Origin: Flavobacterium reichenbachii
GTDB taxonomy: Bacteria; Bacteroidota; Bacteroidia; Flavobacteriales; Flavobacteriaceae
DNA: 64,000 nt
Direction of reading: 5' to 3'
Assembly (NCBI RefSeq): GCF_002217435.1
Contig: NZ_MUHF01000030.1
Coordinates: 1 to 64,000 of the forward strand
The position numbers were made by a program, and so were the translations under genes. Positions 1 through 9,700 of the stretch are shown here, piece by piece. Positions within the stretch are counted from its first letter, which is position 1. The number at the start of each line of letters is the position of its first letter. The notes under the pieces are model-generated. The model made no database searches. It saw nothing but the letters and a program-made list of their open reading frames with translations, and was not told the origin of the DNA.

Positions 1-142
1 CAATTTGATAATTAGATAATGATTTAAAAACGAAATTTATTCTATTAAATTTTAAGTTTTTAATCAAAATTTTCTAATAATCGCATTTTCAGATTGATGA
101 ATTATCTAATTGACACATTTTCAAATTATCTCATTAATAAAC
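1..142. repeat. AT-rich intergenic palindromic repeat upstream of alaS
   Basis: No gene is visible before alaS. The stretch carries motifs of the form ATTATCTAATT and CAAATTATCTCATT near 99-135, with an inverse copy (TTTGATAATTAGATAAT) at about 3-19, so it looks like an imperfect palindrome. The same words recur at 21650-21690 and 21806-21842. I infer a dispersed intergenic repeat family; no clear TAnnTTTG promoter for alaS could be picked out inside it. Confidence 0.45.
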
Positions 143-2779
143 ATGAAATCACAAGACGTACGTAAACAATTTTTAGACTTTTTTAAGAGCAACGGACACT
201 TAATCGTTCCTTCTGCTCCCATCGTTCTTAAAGACGATCCAACCCTTATGTTCAATAACTCGGGAATGGCCCAGTTTAAAGAATATTTTTTAGGGAACGG
301 AACGCCAAAAAGTCCGAGAATAGCCGATACGCAAAAATGTCTTCGTGTTTCAGGAAAACATAACGATCTTGAAGATGTAGGTTTTGATACTTATCATCAC
401 ACCATGTTTGAAATGTTAGGAAACTGGTCATTTGGAGATTATTTCAAGAAAGAAGCAATCAACTGGGCTTGGCAGCTTTTGACAGAAGTTTATAAGATTC
501 CAAAAGAAAATCTTTACGTTTCAGTTTTTGAAGGAAGTAAAGAAGATAACGTTCCGTTTGATCAGGAAGCTTGGGATATCTGGAAAACTTTGATAGACGA
601 AGACCGAATTATTCTTGGAAATAAAAAAGATAATTTCTGGGAAATGGGAGATCAGGGACCATGCGGACCTTGTTCTGAAATTCACGTTGATTTACGTTCA
701 GAAGAAGAAAAAGCATTAAAACCAGGGAAAGAAGAAGTAAATAACGATCACGCACAAGTAGTTGAAATCTGGAATAATGTATTCATGGAATTCAACCGTA
801 AAGCAGATGGTTCTCTAGAAAAACTTCCGGCACAACACGTAGATACCGGAATGGGATTTGAGCGTTTGTGTATGGCTTTACAAGGAAAAACATCCAATTA
901 TGATACCGATGTTTTTACACCGCTTATCGAAAAAGTAGAGCAGATTACAGGTCTAAAATATACTTCTGATGAAATTAAAAACATCAGCGAGGAACAAAAT
1001 AAAACAAACATTGCGATTCGTGTAATCGTAGACCACGTTCGTGCGGTTGCTTTTGCAATTGCAGACGGGCAATTGCCATCTAACACAGGTGCGGGTTATG
1101 TTATTCGTAGAATCTTGCGTCGTGCAATTCGTTACGGATTTACATTCTTAGATATCAAAGAACCATTTATAAATAAACTGGTAGAAGTTCTTGCAAATCA
1201 AATGGGAGAATTTTTCCCGGAAATAAAATCGCAGCAACAATTGGTTACCAATGTAATTCGTGAAGAAGAAGCCTCTTTCTTAAGAACTTTAGAACAAGGA
1301 TTACAACTGTTAGAAAATGTGGTAACAGAAACTACAGGAAAAGAAGTTTCTGGTGCTAAGGTTTTTGAATTGTATGATACATTTGGTTTTCCAAAAGATT
1401 TGACAGCTTTAATTTTAAAAGAAAAAGGATTCTCTTATAATGAAGAAGAATTTGAGGTTGAATTACAAAAACAAAAAACACGTTCTCGCGCCGCTTCTGA
1501 AGTTTCTACAGAAGACTGGAATGTTTTGATTCCTGGAAATGTGGAAACGTTTGTGGGTTATGATAAAACAGAAAACGAAGTAAAAATCACTCGTATTAGA
1601 AAAGTTGATTCTAAAAAAGATGGTATTTTGTATCAAATCGTTTTAGACAATACACCTTTTTATCCAGAAGGAGGAGGACAAGTTGGTGATAAAGGAACGT
1701 TGGTTTCTGCAAACGAAACAATTGAAATTATTGATACCAAAAAAGAAAATAATTTGATCTTGCATTTTGCAAAACAACTTCCCGAAAATGTAGAAGCTGG
1801 TTTTGTCGCAAAAGTAAATACTGATTTAAGAACATCAACTTCAAAAAATCACTCTGCTACGCATTTAATGCATTTGGCACTGAGAAGTATTTTAGGTACA
1901 CACGTAGAACAAAAAGGATCGTTGGTAAATCCAAATTATCTGCGTTTTGACTTCTCTCATTTTAGCAAAGTTTCTGATGAAGAGATTAAACAAGTTGAAG
2001 CTTCTGTAAATGCTCAGATTGAAGCGCAATTGCAATTAGTAGAACATAGAAATATTCCGATTCAGGAAGCGTTGGATAAAGGAGCAATGGCTTTATTTGG
2101 CGAGAAATACGGCGATAATGTTCGTATGATTGAATTTGGCGAAAGCAAAGAATTATGCGGTGGTATTCATGTAAAAAATACGGGTGAGATCTGGCATTTC
2201 AAAATTATTTCTGAAGGTGCTGTTGCAGCTGGAATTCGTCGTATTGAAGCAATTACAGGTGATGCAGTGAAGAACTTCTATCTAAACCAGGAAAACACAT
2301 TGGCAGAGATAAAAGAAACGCTTAAAAATCCGCAGGATATTTTAAAATCTGTTGCTTCACTTCAGGATGATAATGCAAAATTGAAAAAACAAATTGAGCA
2401 ATTATTAAAAGAAAAAGTTGGAGCGTTAAAAACTGAATTGGAGAAAGATTTTCAAGAAGTAAACGGCGTAAATTTCCTTGCTAAACAAGTAGATTTGAGC
2501 ATGGCGTCTACAAAAGATTTAGCTTCGGCATTAGGAAGTTCAAAACCAGATTCGTTTGTGTTTTTAGCTTCTGTAGAAGATGGTCAGCCAAATATTCATT
2601 GTTATATTGCTAAAGAATTGGTAGCTTCTAAAAGCTTAAACGCAAATGCAGTAATTAAAGAATTAGGAAAATATATTGAAGGAAATGGAGGAGGACAGCC
2701 TTTCTTCGCATCTGGAAAAGGTAAAAATGCTAACGGAATTACTGAGGCTTTGGCTAAGGCAATAGAGTTTTTGAAGTAA
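143..2779 (+). CDS. alaS: Alanine--tRNA ligase
   Basis: Class II synthetase that charges tRNA-Ala, with an editing domain that clears Ser/Gly-tRNA-Ala; cytoplasmic. The N-terminal catalytic core is plain ([38 protein letters not shown]-like [12 protein letters not shown]). The editing site follows ([12 protein letters not shown], then [14 protein letters not shown] with Cys and His metal ligands), then a coiled coil and the C-terminal C-Ala domain ending in a Gly-rich [14 protein letters not shown]. The product is 878 residues, normal for the family. I chose ATG 143 over the in-frame ATG 110 because family members begin at MKSQDVR and because 110 lies in repeat sequence. Its stop is 17 nt from the convergent ABC exporter. 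Confidence 0.97.
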   Translation: MKSQDVRKQFLDFFKSNGHLIVPSAPIVLKDDPTLMFNNSGMAQFKEYFLGNGTPKSPRIADTQKCLRVSGKHNDLEDVGFDTYHHTMFEMLGNWSFGDYFKKEAINWAWQLLTEVYKIPKENLYVSVFEGSKEDNVPFDQEAWDIWKTLIDEDRIILGNKKDNFWEMGDQGPCGPCSEIHVDLRSEEEKALKPGKEEVNNDHAQVVEIWNNVFMEFNRKADGSLEKLPAQHVDTGMGFERLCMALQGKTSNYDTDVFTPLIEKVEQITGLKYTSDEIKNISEEQNKTNIAIRVIVDHVRAVAFAIADGQLPSNTGAGYVIRRILRRAIRYGFTFLDIKEPFINKLVEVLANQMGEFFPEIKSQQQLVTNVIREEEASFLRTLEQGLQLLENVVTETTGKEVSGAKVFELYDTFGFPKDLTALILKEKGFSYNEEEFEVELQKQKTRSRAASEVSTEDWNVLIPGNVETFVGYDKTENEVKITRIRKVDSKKDGILYQIVLDNTPFYPEGGGQVGDKGTLVSANETIEIIDTKKENNLILHFAKQLPENVEAGFVAKVNTDLRTSTSKNHSATHLMHLALRSILGTHVEQKGSLVNPNYLRFDFSHFSKVSDEEIKQVEASVNAQIEAQLQLVEHRNIPIQEALDKGAMALFGEKYGDNVRMIEFGESKELCGGIHVKNTGEIWHFKIISEGAVAAGIRRIEAITGDAVKNFYLNQENTLAEIKETLKNPQDILKSVASLQDDNAKLKKQIEQLLKEKVGALKTELEKDFQEVNGVNFLAKQVDLSMASTKDLASALGSSKPDSFVFLASVEDGQPNIHCYIAKELVASKSLNANAVIKELGKYIEGNGGGQPFFASGKGKNANGITEALAKAIEFLK

Positions 2780-2796
2780 TTTTTTTAATCTCGCAA

Positions 2797-4542
2797 CTAT
2801 TTTCGTTCCCCAATCTGCTGGCGCCACATAGCGTAATACAATCCTTTTTCTACAATTAGATCTTCGTGTTTTCCCTGTTCGATGATTTTTCCTTGTTCTA
2901 AAACAAAGATTCTGTCGGCGTGCATTACAGTTGATAATCTATGTGCGATTAAAACGGTGATTCGGTTTTTGTCTGATATGTTTCTGATCGTTGCATTAAT
3001 TTCTTCTTCCGTAATAGAATCTAGAGCTGAAGTAGCTTCATCAAAAATCAACAAATTCGGATTTCTCAATATTGCTCTTGCAATAGATAAACGTTGTTTT
3101 TCTCCACCAGAAACTTTGATTCCGCCTTCGCCAATTGTAGTATTTAAACCATCTTCGGCACGTCTTAAGAGTTTTTCGCAAGAAGCTCTTTTTAAGGCGT
3201 CGTACAAATCTTCGTCGGTTGCATTTGGTTTTACGAATAATAAATTTTCACGGATTGTTCCAGAAAATAATTGTGCATCCTGCGTTACAAAACCTAATTG
3301 TTTTCTTAAGTCTAATAAATCAATTTCTGTCGAATCAATATCGTTATAAAAAACCTGACCTTCGGCTGGAGAATATAATCCAACCAAGAGCTTAACCAAA
3401 GTTGTTTTTCCAGAACCAGACGGACCGACAAAAGCAACGGTCTGCCCTTGTTTAATTTCGAAATTGATATTTTCTACAGCTTTAAACTTTGCTGTTTTGT
3501 GTTGAAAACTTACATTCGAAAATAATAAAGACTGAATCGCTCCAACATGTTTGGGCGTTTTAGGACGAAATTCTTTTGGAGCATTTAATAAAACTCTGAA
3601 ATTTTCCATCGAAACTTTAGTCTCATTCAGTGCGATAATAAAATTTCCTAATTCCTGCAAAGGACCAAAAATAAAGAAAGTAAAAAATACCATTGTCAAT
3701 AAATCACCCACAATAATTTTTCCTCCAAATAAGAAATAATACAAAGTAAAAACCACACAGGTTCTTAAAAAGTGAACTGTTGTTCCTTGTATAAAACTTA
3801 AACTTCTGATGAAACGTATTTTCTCTAGTTCCAGATGAAGAATTTTAAACGTATTAAGGTTCAAACGCTTTTCTTCCTGATACGTTAATCCAAGACTTTT
3901 TACAAGTTCAATGTTTCTTAAACTCTCTGTCGTAGAACCGGCAAGTGCATTGGTTTGATTGACAATTTTTCTAGAAACGATTTTGATTTTTTTACCTAAA
4001 TAAGAGCTTACTAATGCAATAATCGGCGCAGTAATTAGAAAGATTATAGAAATGCGGTAATCAATTCTGGAAACGTACAAAATCACGAATACAAACCCAA
4101 TAATAGTTTGGAAAATCAAAGAAATCGAAAGTGTAATTAATTTTTCAGAATCAGAACGTACTTTGGTTAGTTTGCTTAACGTTTCTCCGCTTCGCTGATC
4201 TTCGAATTCTGCAAAAGGAAGATCGAGAGATTTTTTAATTCCATCCGTATACATTTGAGCTCCGGTTCTTTGGATTACCACATTCGTAAAATAATCCTGA
4301 AAATTTTTGGTGATTCTGGAAATCATTGCGGCGCCAAGCGAAAGTCCGAGCCAGAACGATAGAGATTTTATAAATCCCATTTCGTTTCCTTTATATTTAG
4401 CCAGTCCAACCCCGCAGTCCTGCATTAATTTTCCTGTAATAATAGAGTCTGATAAGCTAAAACAGATGTTTATAGTAGCCATAATCAAAGCAAAAAACAA
4501 TAACATTTTATGCTTGATTATATAAGAATATAATAATTTCAT
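2797..4542 (-). CDS. ABC transporter, fused permease/ATPase (type 1 exporter)
   Basis: Half-transporter of 581 residues: an N-terminal six-helix membrane domain (about residues 1-310) and a C-terminal ATPase. The ATPase shows Walker A GPSGSGKTT (about 371-379), signature VSGGEKQR (about 479), Walker B LLIFDEATSALD (about 496) and the H-loop IAHRLST (about 532). It should work as a homodimer or heterodimer in the inner membrane exporting lipid, peptide or drug. No partner gene or accessory protein lies beside it, so the substrate cannot be named. It is convergent with alaS and divergent from the lipoprotein gene at 4775. A TAnnTTTG promoter box lies 27 nt upstream of its start. Confidence 0.93.
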   Translation of the reverse strand: MKLLYSYIIKHKMLLFFALIMATINICFSLSDSIITGKLMQDCGVGLAKYKGNEMGFIKSLSFWLGLSLGAAMISRITKNFQDYFTNVVIQRTGAQMYTDGIKKSLDLPFAEFEDQRSGETLSKLTKVRSDSEKLITLSISLIFQTIIGFVFVILYVSRIDYRISIIFLITAPIIALVSSYLGKKIKIVSRKIVNQTNALAGSTTESLRNIELVKSLGLTYQEEKRLNLNTFKILHLELEKIRFIRSLSFIQGTTVHFLRTCVVFTLYYFLFGGKIIVGDLLTMVFFTFFIFGPLQELGNFIIALNETKVSMENFRVLLNAPKEFRPKTPKHVGAIQSLLFSNVSFQHKTAKFKAVENINFEIKQGQTVAFVGPSGSGKTTLVKLLVGLYSPAEGQVFYNDIDSTEIDLLDLRKQLGFVTQDAQLFSGTIRENLLFVKPNATDEDLYDALKRASCEKLLRRAEDGLNTTIGEGGIKVSGGEKQRLSIARAILRNPNLLIFDEATSALDSITEEEINATIRNISDKNRITVLIAHRLSTVMHADRIFVLEQGKIIEQGKHEDLIVEKGLYYAMWRQQIGERK

Positions 4543-4568
4543 GGTGCGATGTAAAAATTTTAGAGATG

Positions 4569-4576
4569 CAAAAGTA
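4569..4576 (-). promoter_or_regulatory. Promoter -7 box of the ABC exporter gene
   Basis: On the minus strand this reads TACTTTTG, an exact match to the Bacteroidota -7 consensus TAnnTTTG. It is 26 nt before the ATG. I do not see a convincing TTG at the -33 position, so the assignment rests on the -7 box and position. Confidence 0.55.
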
Positions 4577-4774
4577 GTGAATAGATCGATGTACTCCTGT
4601 TGTTTTAGAGTATTAAAAAGCTAAATCTTTGTAAAGATTTTTTTAATTCAAAATTTGTGAAATGGAAAAGGAAAACTATTGTCCTATTTTAATTTTTTAG
4701 TATTAAATTTCTTAAAATTTATTGTTTTTGTTTTTAGAATTGACTTAATTTGAAAACTAATATAAATTTATAAA

Positions 4775-5569
4775 ATGAAAAAAAAATTACTTCTAATAGC
4801 TTCTTTCTTACTGATGTTATCCTCTTGTTCTAGTGATGATAATTCTTCTAATCCAGAAGAGCAATTAATCTTTCCTAAAACAATTTCTTATATATATCCT
4901 AATTCTCCTCAGGATAATTATAAAAACATAATGACTTATGATGGAAATAAAATTATAAGTATGGATAGAGGAAATTCCATAATAAAATTTGTTTACGAAG
5001 GAAATTTTATTGTAAAGCAGTTGTCATTCAATGTGGATTCTCAAGGAAAAGAAACTAAAAGAGGAGAGAGGACATATAGCTATACTAATAGCAAATTGTC
5101 AAATATTACCAGAAGAGTAAATTTTTCAGAAGCTTATCCCAATGGTGAAGATTTCCTAAAATTTGATTTTACTCATAATGCAGACGGGACAATTTCTTAT
5201 GTTGCGTTTATGCTTAGCTCTACCGATATAGATTATACCGGAACACTTATTTACAAGGATAAAAATTTAATTAAAAGAGATATAGATGTTGTTTCGATTC
5301 CAGATTACGGGCATGAGATTAGTATTTATGAATATGACACAAAAAATAATCCACTTAAGAACATTGTTGGATTTGATCTAATTTTACAGGAGATAGTGGG
5401 TTATGGAAGCAACAATATTGTAAAAATGACCAGAACAATTAAGGATAATCCACCAGTAGATGTAATTAAGTCAAATTACTTATACAACGAGAATAATTAC
5501 CCAACAAAAAATAATGATATAGCTGATGTTAACTATATATACACTCGGGATATAGAGTATACTTATTAA
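4775..5569 (+). CDS. Putative lipoprotein of unknown function
   Basis: 264 residues. The N-terminus MKKKLLLIASFLLMLSSCSS is a clear lipoprotein signal with cysteine as lipidation site, followed by an Asp/Ser-rich linker (SSDDNSSNPEE). The rest is soluble and beta-rich, with repeated YxYxxxKL/NI patterns like YSYTNSKLSNI and YLYNENNYPTKN. These resemble the YD/RHS-like repeats common in Bacteroidota secreted lipoproteins, but I cannot assign a family with certainty. It stands alone, with its own terminator at 5589-5618. Function unknown. Confidence 0.8.
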   Translation: MKKKLLLIASFLLMLSSCSSDDNSSNPEEQLIFPKTISYIYPNSPQDNYKNIMTYDGNKIISMDRGNSIIKFVYEGNFIVKQLSFNVDSQGKETKRGERTYSYTNSKLSNITRRVNFSEAYPNGEDFLKFDFTHNADGTISYVAFMLSSTDIDYTGTLIYKDKNLIKRDIDVVSIPDYGHEISIYEYDTKNNPLKNIVGFDLILQEIVGYGSNNIVKMTRTIKDNPPVDVIKSNYLYNENNYPTKNNDIADVNYIYTRDIEYTY

Positions 5570-5588
5570 ATAAATGCTGCATTTTATC

Positions 5589-5618
5589 AACCCAAATACT
5601 TTTTGTATTTGGGTTTTT
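5589..5618 (+). terminator. Intrinsic terminator after the 4775 lipoprotein gene
   Basis: AACCCAAATAC and GTATTTGGGTT form an 11-bp stem around a five-T loop, followed by more Ts. It ends 41 nt before the GSCFA gene, so that gene is probably transcribed separately. Confidence 0.85.
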
Positions 5619-5659
5619 CTTTGAAAAAATAAACGAAATTTGTTTCAAACAAAATTAAG

Positions 5660-6610
5660 ATGCAATTCAGAACTCAAGTCCCAATTCTTAAAAGTAATAA
5701 TCCAATCGATTATAATTCGAAAGTGATTTCATTTGGTTCTTGTTTTGCAGAAAATATGGCCGATAAATTTGATTATTTTAAATTTCAAAATGAAACCAAT
5801 CCATTCGGAATTATTTTTAATCCTGTTTCAATAGAGAAATTATTCAAAAGAGTTTGTCAACAGGAATTATTTGGAGAAAAAGATGTTTTTTTTCATAATG
5901 AGCGCTGGCATAGTTTTGAAGTACATTCAGATTTAAGTAATTCAGATCGAGAAGAGCTATTAGAAACGCTCAATAAAGCTATCGAAGTTACACATAAACA
6001 TTTAGTAGAGGCAACGCATCTTATTATCACTTTTGGAACTTCCTGGATTTACAGAAATATAGAAAGTGATCAAATCGCGGCAAATTGCCATAAAGTGCCT
6101 CAAAAGCAATTTACAAAAGAATTATTGCCTGTTGAATCAATTCAGAAAAGTATTCAAAATACAATTAGTTATATTCAGGCTTTAAATCCCACAGTTCAAT
6201 TCATTTTTACAATTTCACCAGTACGCCATATAAAAGATGGTTTTGTAGAAAATCAATTAAGCAAATCACATTTATTTACTGCTTTAAATCAAACTCGTGA
6301 TTTTGGAAATTCAACCTCCAGCTATTTTCCTTCTTATGAGATTATGATGGACGAACTTCGCGACTATCGTTTTTATAACGAAGATATGCTGCACCCAAAT
6401 TCTGTAGCGATAGATTATATTTGGGAACGGTTCAGTGAAAACTTCATTTCTGAAACTGCTCTTCAGGTTATGAAAGAGGTGGCAGAAATTCAAAAAGGAT
6501 TAAATCATAGAAGTTTTAATCCACAATCAGAGCAGCATCAAAAATTCTTAATTAAACTTAATCAGAAAATCAGTCTTTTACAAGAAAAATTTCCAAAAAT
6601 TCACTTCTAA
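5660..6610 (+). CDS. GSCFA domain-containing protein
   Basis: 316 residues. The family-defining SFGSCFAENMADKF sits at about residues 24-37, followed by NPFGIIFNP and the HPNSVAIDYIWERF motif near residue 255. Both fit the SGNH/GSCFA hydrolase-like fold (Ser in the GSC motif, late Asp/His-type block). No signal peptide is seen, so it is probably cytoplasmic. GSCFA proteins are widespread in Bacteroidota with no settled substrate. The start is the first ATG after the preceding terminator. A monocistronic unit is likely. Confidence 0.9.
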   Translation: MQFRTQVPILKSNNPIDYNSKVISFGSCFAENMADKFDYFKFQNETNPFGIIFNPVSIEKLFKRVCQQELFGEKDVFFHNERWHSFEVHSDLSNSDREELLETLNKAIEVTHKHLVEATHLIITFGTSWIYRNIESDQIAANCHKVPQKQFTKELLPVESIQKSIQNTISYIQALNPTVQFIFTISPVRHIKDGFVENQLSKSHLFTALNQTRDFGNSTSSYFPSYEIMMDELRDYRFYNEDMLHPNSVAIDYIWERFSENFISETALQVMKEVAEIQKGLNHRSFNPQSEQHQKFLIKLNQKISLLQEKFPKIHF

Positions 6611-6782
6611 AACCGTTATAAAACCGTAATAATTAAATAAGTAAAAACTTACATTGTGCTGTAATTTTGCAGCAAATGATTGGAATTATGTAAATTGTTG
6701 AGGTATATTTTTTACATTTTTGTAAATTGTATAAGCCAGCTCTTTTCGTAAAATTTAATTATTAAAACGTTTATTATAACGT

Positions 6783-9700
6783 ATGAATAAGAAAACATCT
6801 CATTTTCTAAAAAAAACATTTCGTGTACTGCTTTGGTGCGTGGTTTCTGTAGTTGCGCTGTTACTTCTTCTTACCATTTTAATTCAGGTTCCATCTATTC
6901 AGAATTTCGCTAAAGACAAAGCAATATCATACCTTCATAAGAAGATTAAAACTAAAGTCAGCTTAGATAAAATTCTAATCAAATTCCCTAAAGATGTAGT
7001 TCTGGAAGGTTTTTATTTTGAAGATCAAAAAAAAGATACTTTGCTGGCCGGCAAGCGTTTAGTTGTAGATGTAGACTTGTTTAAACTTGTCAGCAGTGAA
7101 CTCGAAATCAATTCTGTCTCTTTAGAAAACACAACAGCAAATATTTCCAGAAACAAACAAGGTGTTTTTAATTTTGATTATATCATAAAAGCATTCGAAT
7201 CTAAAGAACCAAAAGTAAAAGATCCGGACAGTAAACCTTTTAAAATCTCGGTTGTAAATGTTGATCTCGATAATATCAAATTCAACTTTAAGGATGATTA
7301 TTCCAAAAATGACATCCGAGTAAATCTTACCCATTTTGACACTAAATTCAAAAATTTTGATTTGGATAAAATGGATTTTGATATTCCGAACATCACTTTG
7401 GATGGACTTAAAATGGTTTTGAATCAGGATGTTGTAGAGCAGATTGCGGTGGTTTCTGTTAAGACAGTTGATACTATTTCGAAAAGAAAAGACTTTAAAT
7501 TAAAATTGGGCAAAATTGCTTTGTCAAAAATAAATATATCATACGATAATAAAGATACCAGATTAGATTCTGGAATACAATTAGGAAACTTAAATTTAGC
7601 AGTTAATGAAATCGATCTTAATAAACAGCTTTTGGATTTTGATACTTTTGAAATTAAAAATCTTAAAGGAAATTTACGTCTGGGTGCAAAAGATAAGCAG
7701 ATCCAGGCTCCAAGCTTAGACAGTACCGCAATAAAACAAACGGGCTGGAAAGTAAAACTTAACAATACATCACTGCAGAATATAGCGTTTAAATTTGATG
7801 ATATGCAGTCAAAACCTGTTTCTAAAGGCATTGACTACAAACATCTTGATTTGGATAAATTTAATTTTGAAGCTGAAAAATTATATTACGGCAATGATAC
7901 CATTTCTGGAAATATAAAGAAACTGACGATAAATGAGAAAAGCGGTCTGCAGATTCAATCTCTTAAAACAGACTTTTTTTACGGTCCCAAAAATGCATAT
8001 TTAAATAATTTGTATTTAAGAACACCTCAGACGCTTCTTCAGGATAAAATTAAAGTGTCTTATCCGTCGATAGCAGCTCTTTCTAAAAACATCGAAGATC
8101 TAGCTTTAGATGCCAATTTAAACCAATCAAAAATTGGGTTTAAAGATATCATACTTTTTGTGCCTAATCTGCAAAATCAGAACCCGTTTAAAAGCAATCC
8201 TAATGCAATTGTGTATTTGGACACGCGTATAAGCGGAAAAGTTAAAGATTTGAATATTTCGCAGTTTGAAATGAGCGGTATTGGTGCGACAAAAGTTTCT
8301 CTCTCGGGAAAAATAAAAGGTCTTCCGGATGCAAAGAAATCTTACTTTGATTTAAATATTAAAAAGCTTTCCAGTACCTCAAAAGATATTAACACGTTTG
8401 TGCCGGCTGGAACAATTCCGAAAAATATTCAGCTTCCTTCGCAGATCAATGTAACCGGAAAATTTAAAGGTTCTCTACAGAATTTCAAAACCAATTTGGC
8501 CTTAAACAGCAGTTTTGGAAATGCCAAAATAGATGGAATGTTTGATCAGCGTGTAAAAAAACGCGAAATATATGATGCTTCAGTTTATCTTTTGGATTTT
8601 GATTTAGGCCGACTAATCAAAAATGATTCAATCGGAAAAATTACGCTTAAAGCCAAAGTTAAAGGCAAAGGCTTAGATCCAAAAACTGCTGATGCCGCCA
8701 TTGACGGTTTGGTTCAGAAAGCTGTTTTTAATAGATATACTTACAGGGATTTGGCACTGAAAGGGAATATTGAAAACGGATCTTTTGCAGTAAAATCAGG
8801 AATGAAAGATCCGAATCTGAATTTTGATTTAGTAGCCAGCGGCGATACAAAAGACAAATATCCGACTGTAAAATTAAAACTAAATCTGGATATTGCCGAT
8901 TTAGAAAAGCTGCATCTGCATGCCGGTCCGATGAAACTTAGAGGAAATGTCGATGCTGATATTGCCAATAGTAATCCCGATTTTCTTAACGGAAAAGTGT
9001 TTTTGTCAAACATCCAGATTTTGCAAAAAGAAGAACCGATTGTTTTAGACTCTATCAGGATTTTGGCTTTTGCAGATAAAGACAGCAATAGTATTAAAGT
9101 TTCTTCACAGTTTTTAAAAGCAGAAGTAAACGGAAAATACAAACTTACAACGCTGACAACGGCAATTAAAAAATCAATTTCTAAATATATAGATCTTCAT
9201 AATCCTAAAGTTAATAACGAATCAGACGAGCAGCGACTGGTATTTACTTTAAAAGTAGATAATGATCCGGTATTGTTTAAGCTGATTCCGAAACTTACAG
9301 GTTTAGAGCCTTTTACCATTACAGGAAAATACAATAACAAAACAGATTCTCTCGAAGTAAAAGGAACGATTCCGAGAATTGTATACGCAGACAATACCAT
9401 TTCTGATGGTAGAATTAATATTGAAGCCAAAGAAAATGCTTTAGAATATAGAGTTTCTGTGGCGACTATTGAAAGCGGCTCGCTTAAAATTCCGTTTACA
9501 AGTTTATCTGGAAAAGTAGAAAATAATATTCTCAATTATGCACTTGAAGTTCAGGATGTAAAAGAAAAACAGCAATATTACATTGCAGGAAATTTAGCCA
9601 GTGAAAATGCTAAAAATATTTTTAAAATTGACGCCGAAACCTTAGTGCTGAATTATGAAAAGTGGAATATAGATCCTGAAAATGCAGTAGAGTTTGGCGG

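Noticed and set aside
7424-7831. 135-codon minus-strand frame inside tamB
   Set aside because: Several such frames occur opposite the AT-rich tamB sequence; all look like mirror images of its codon pattern.
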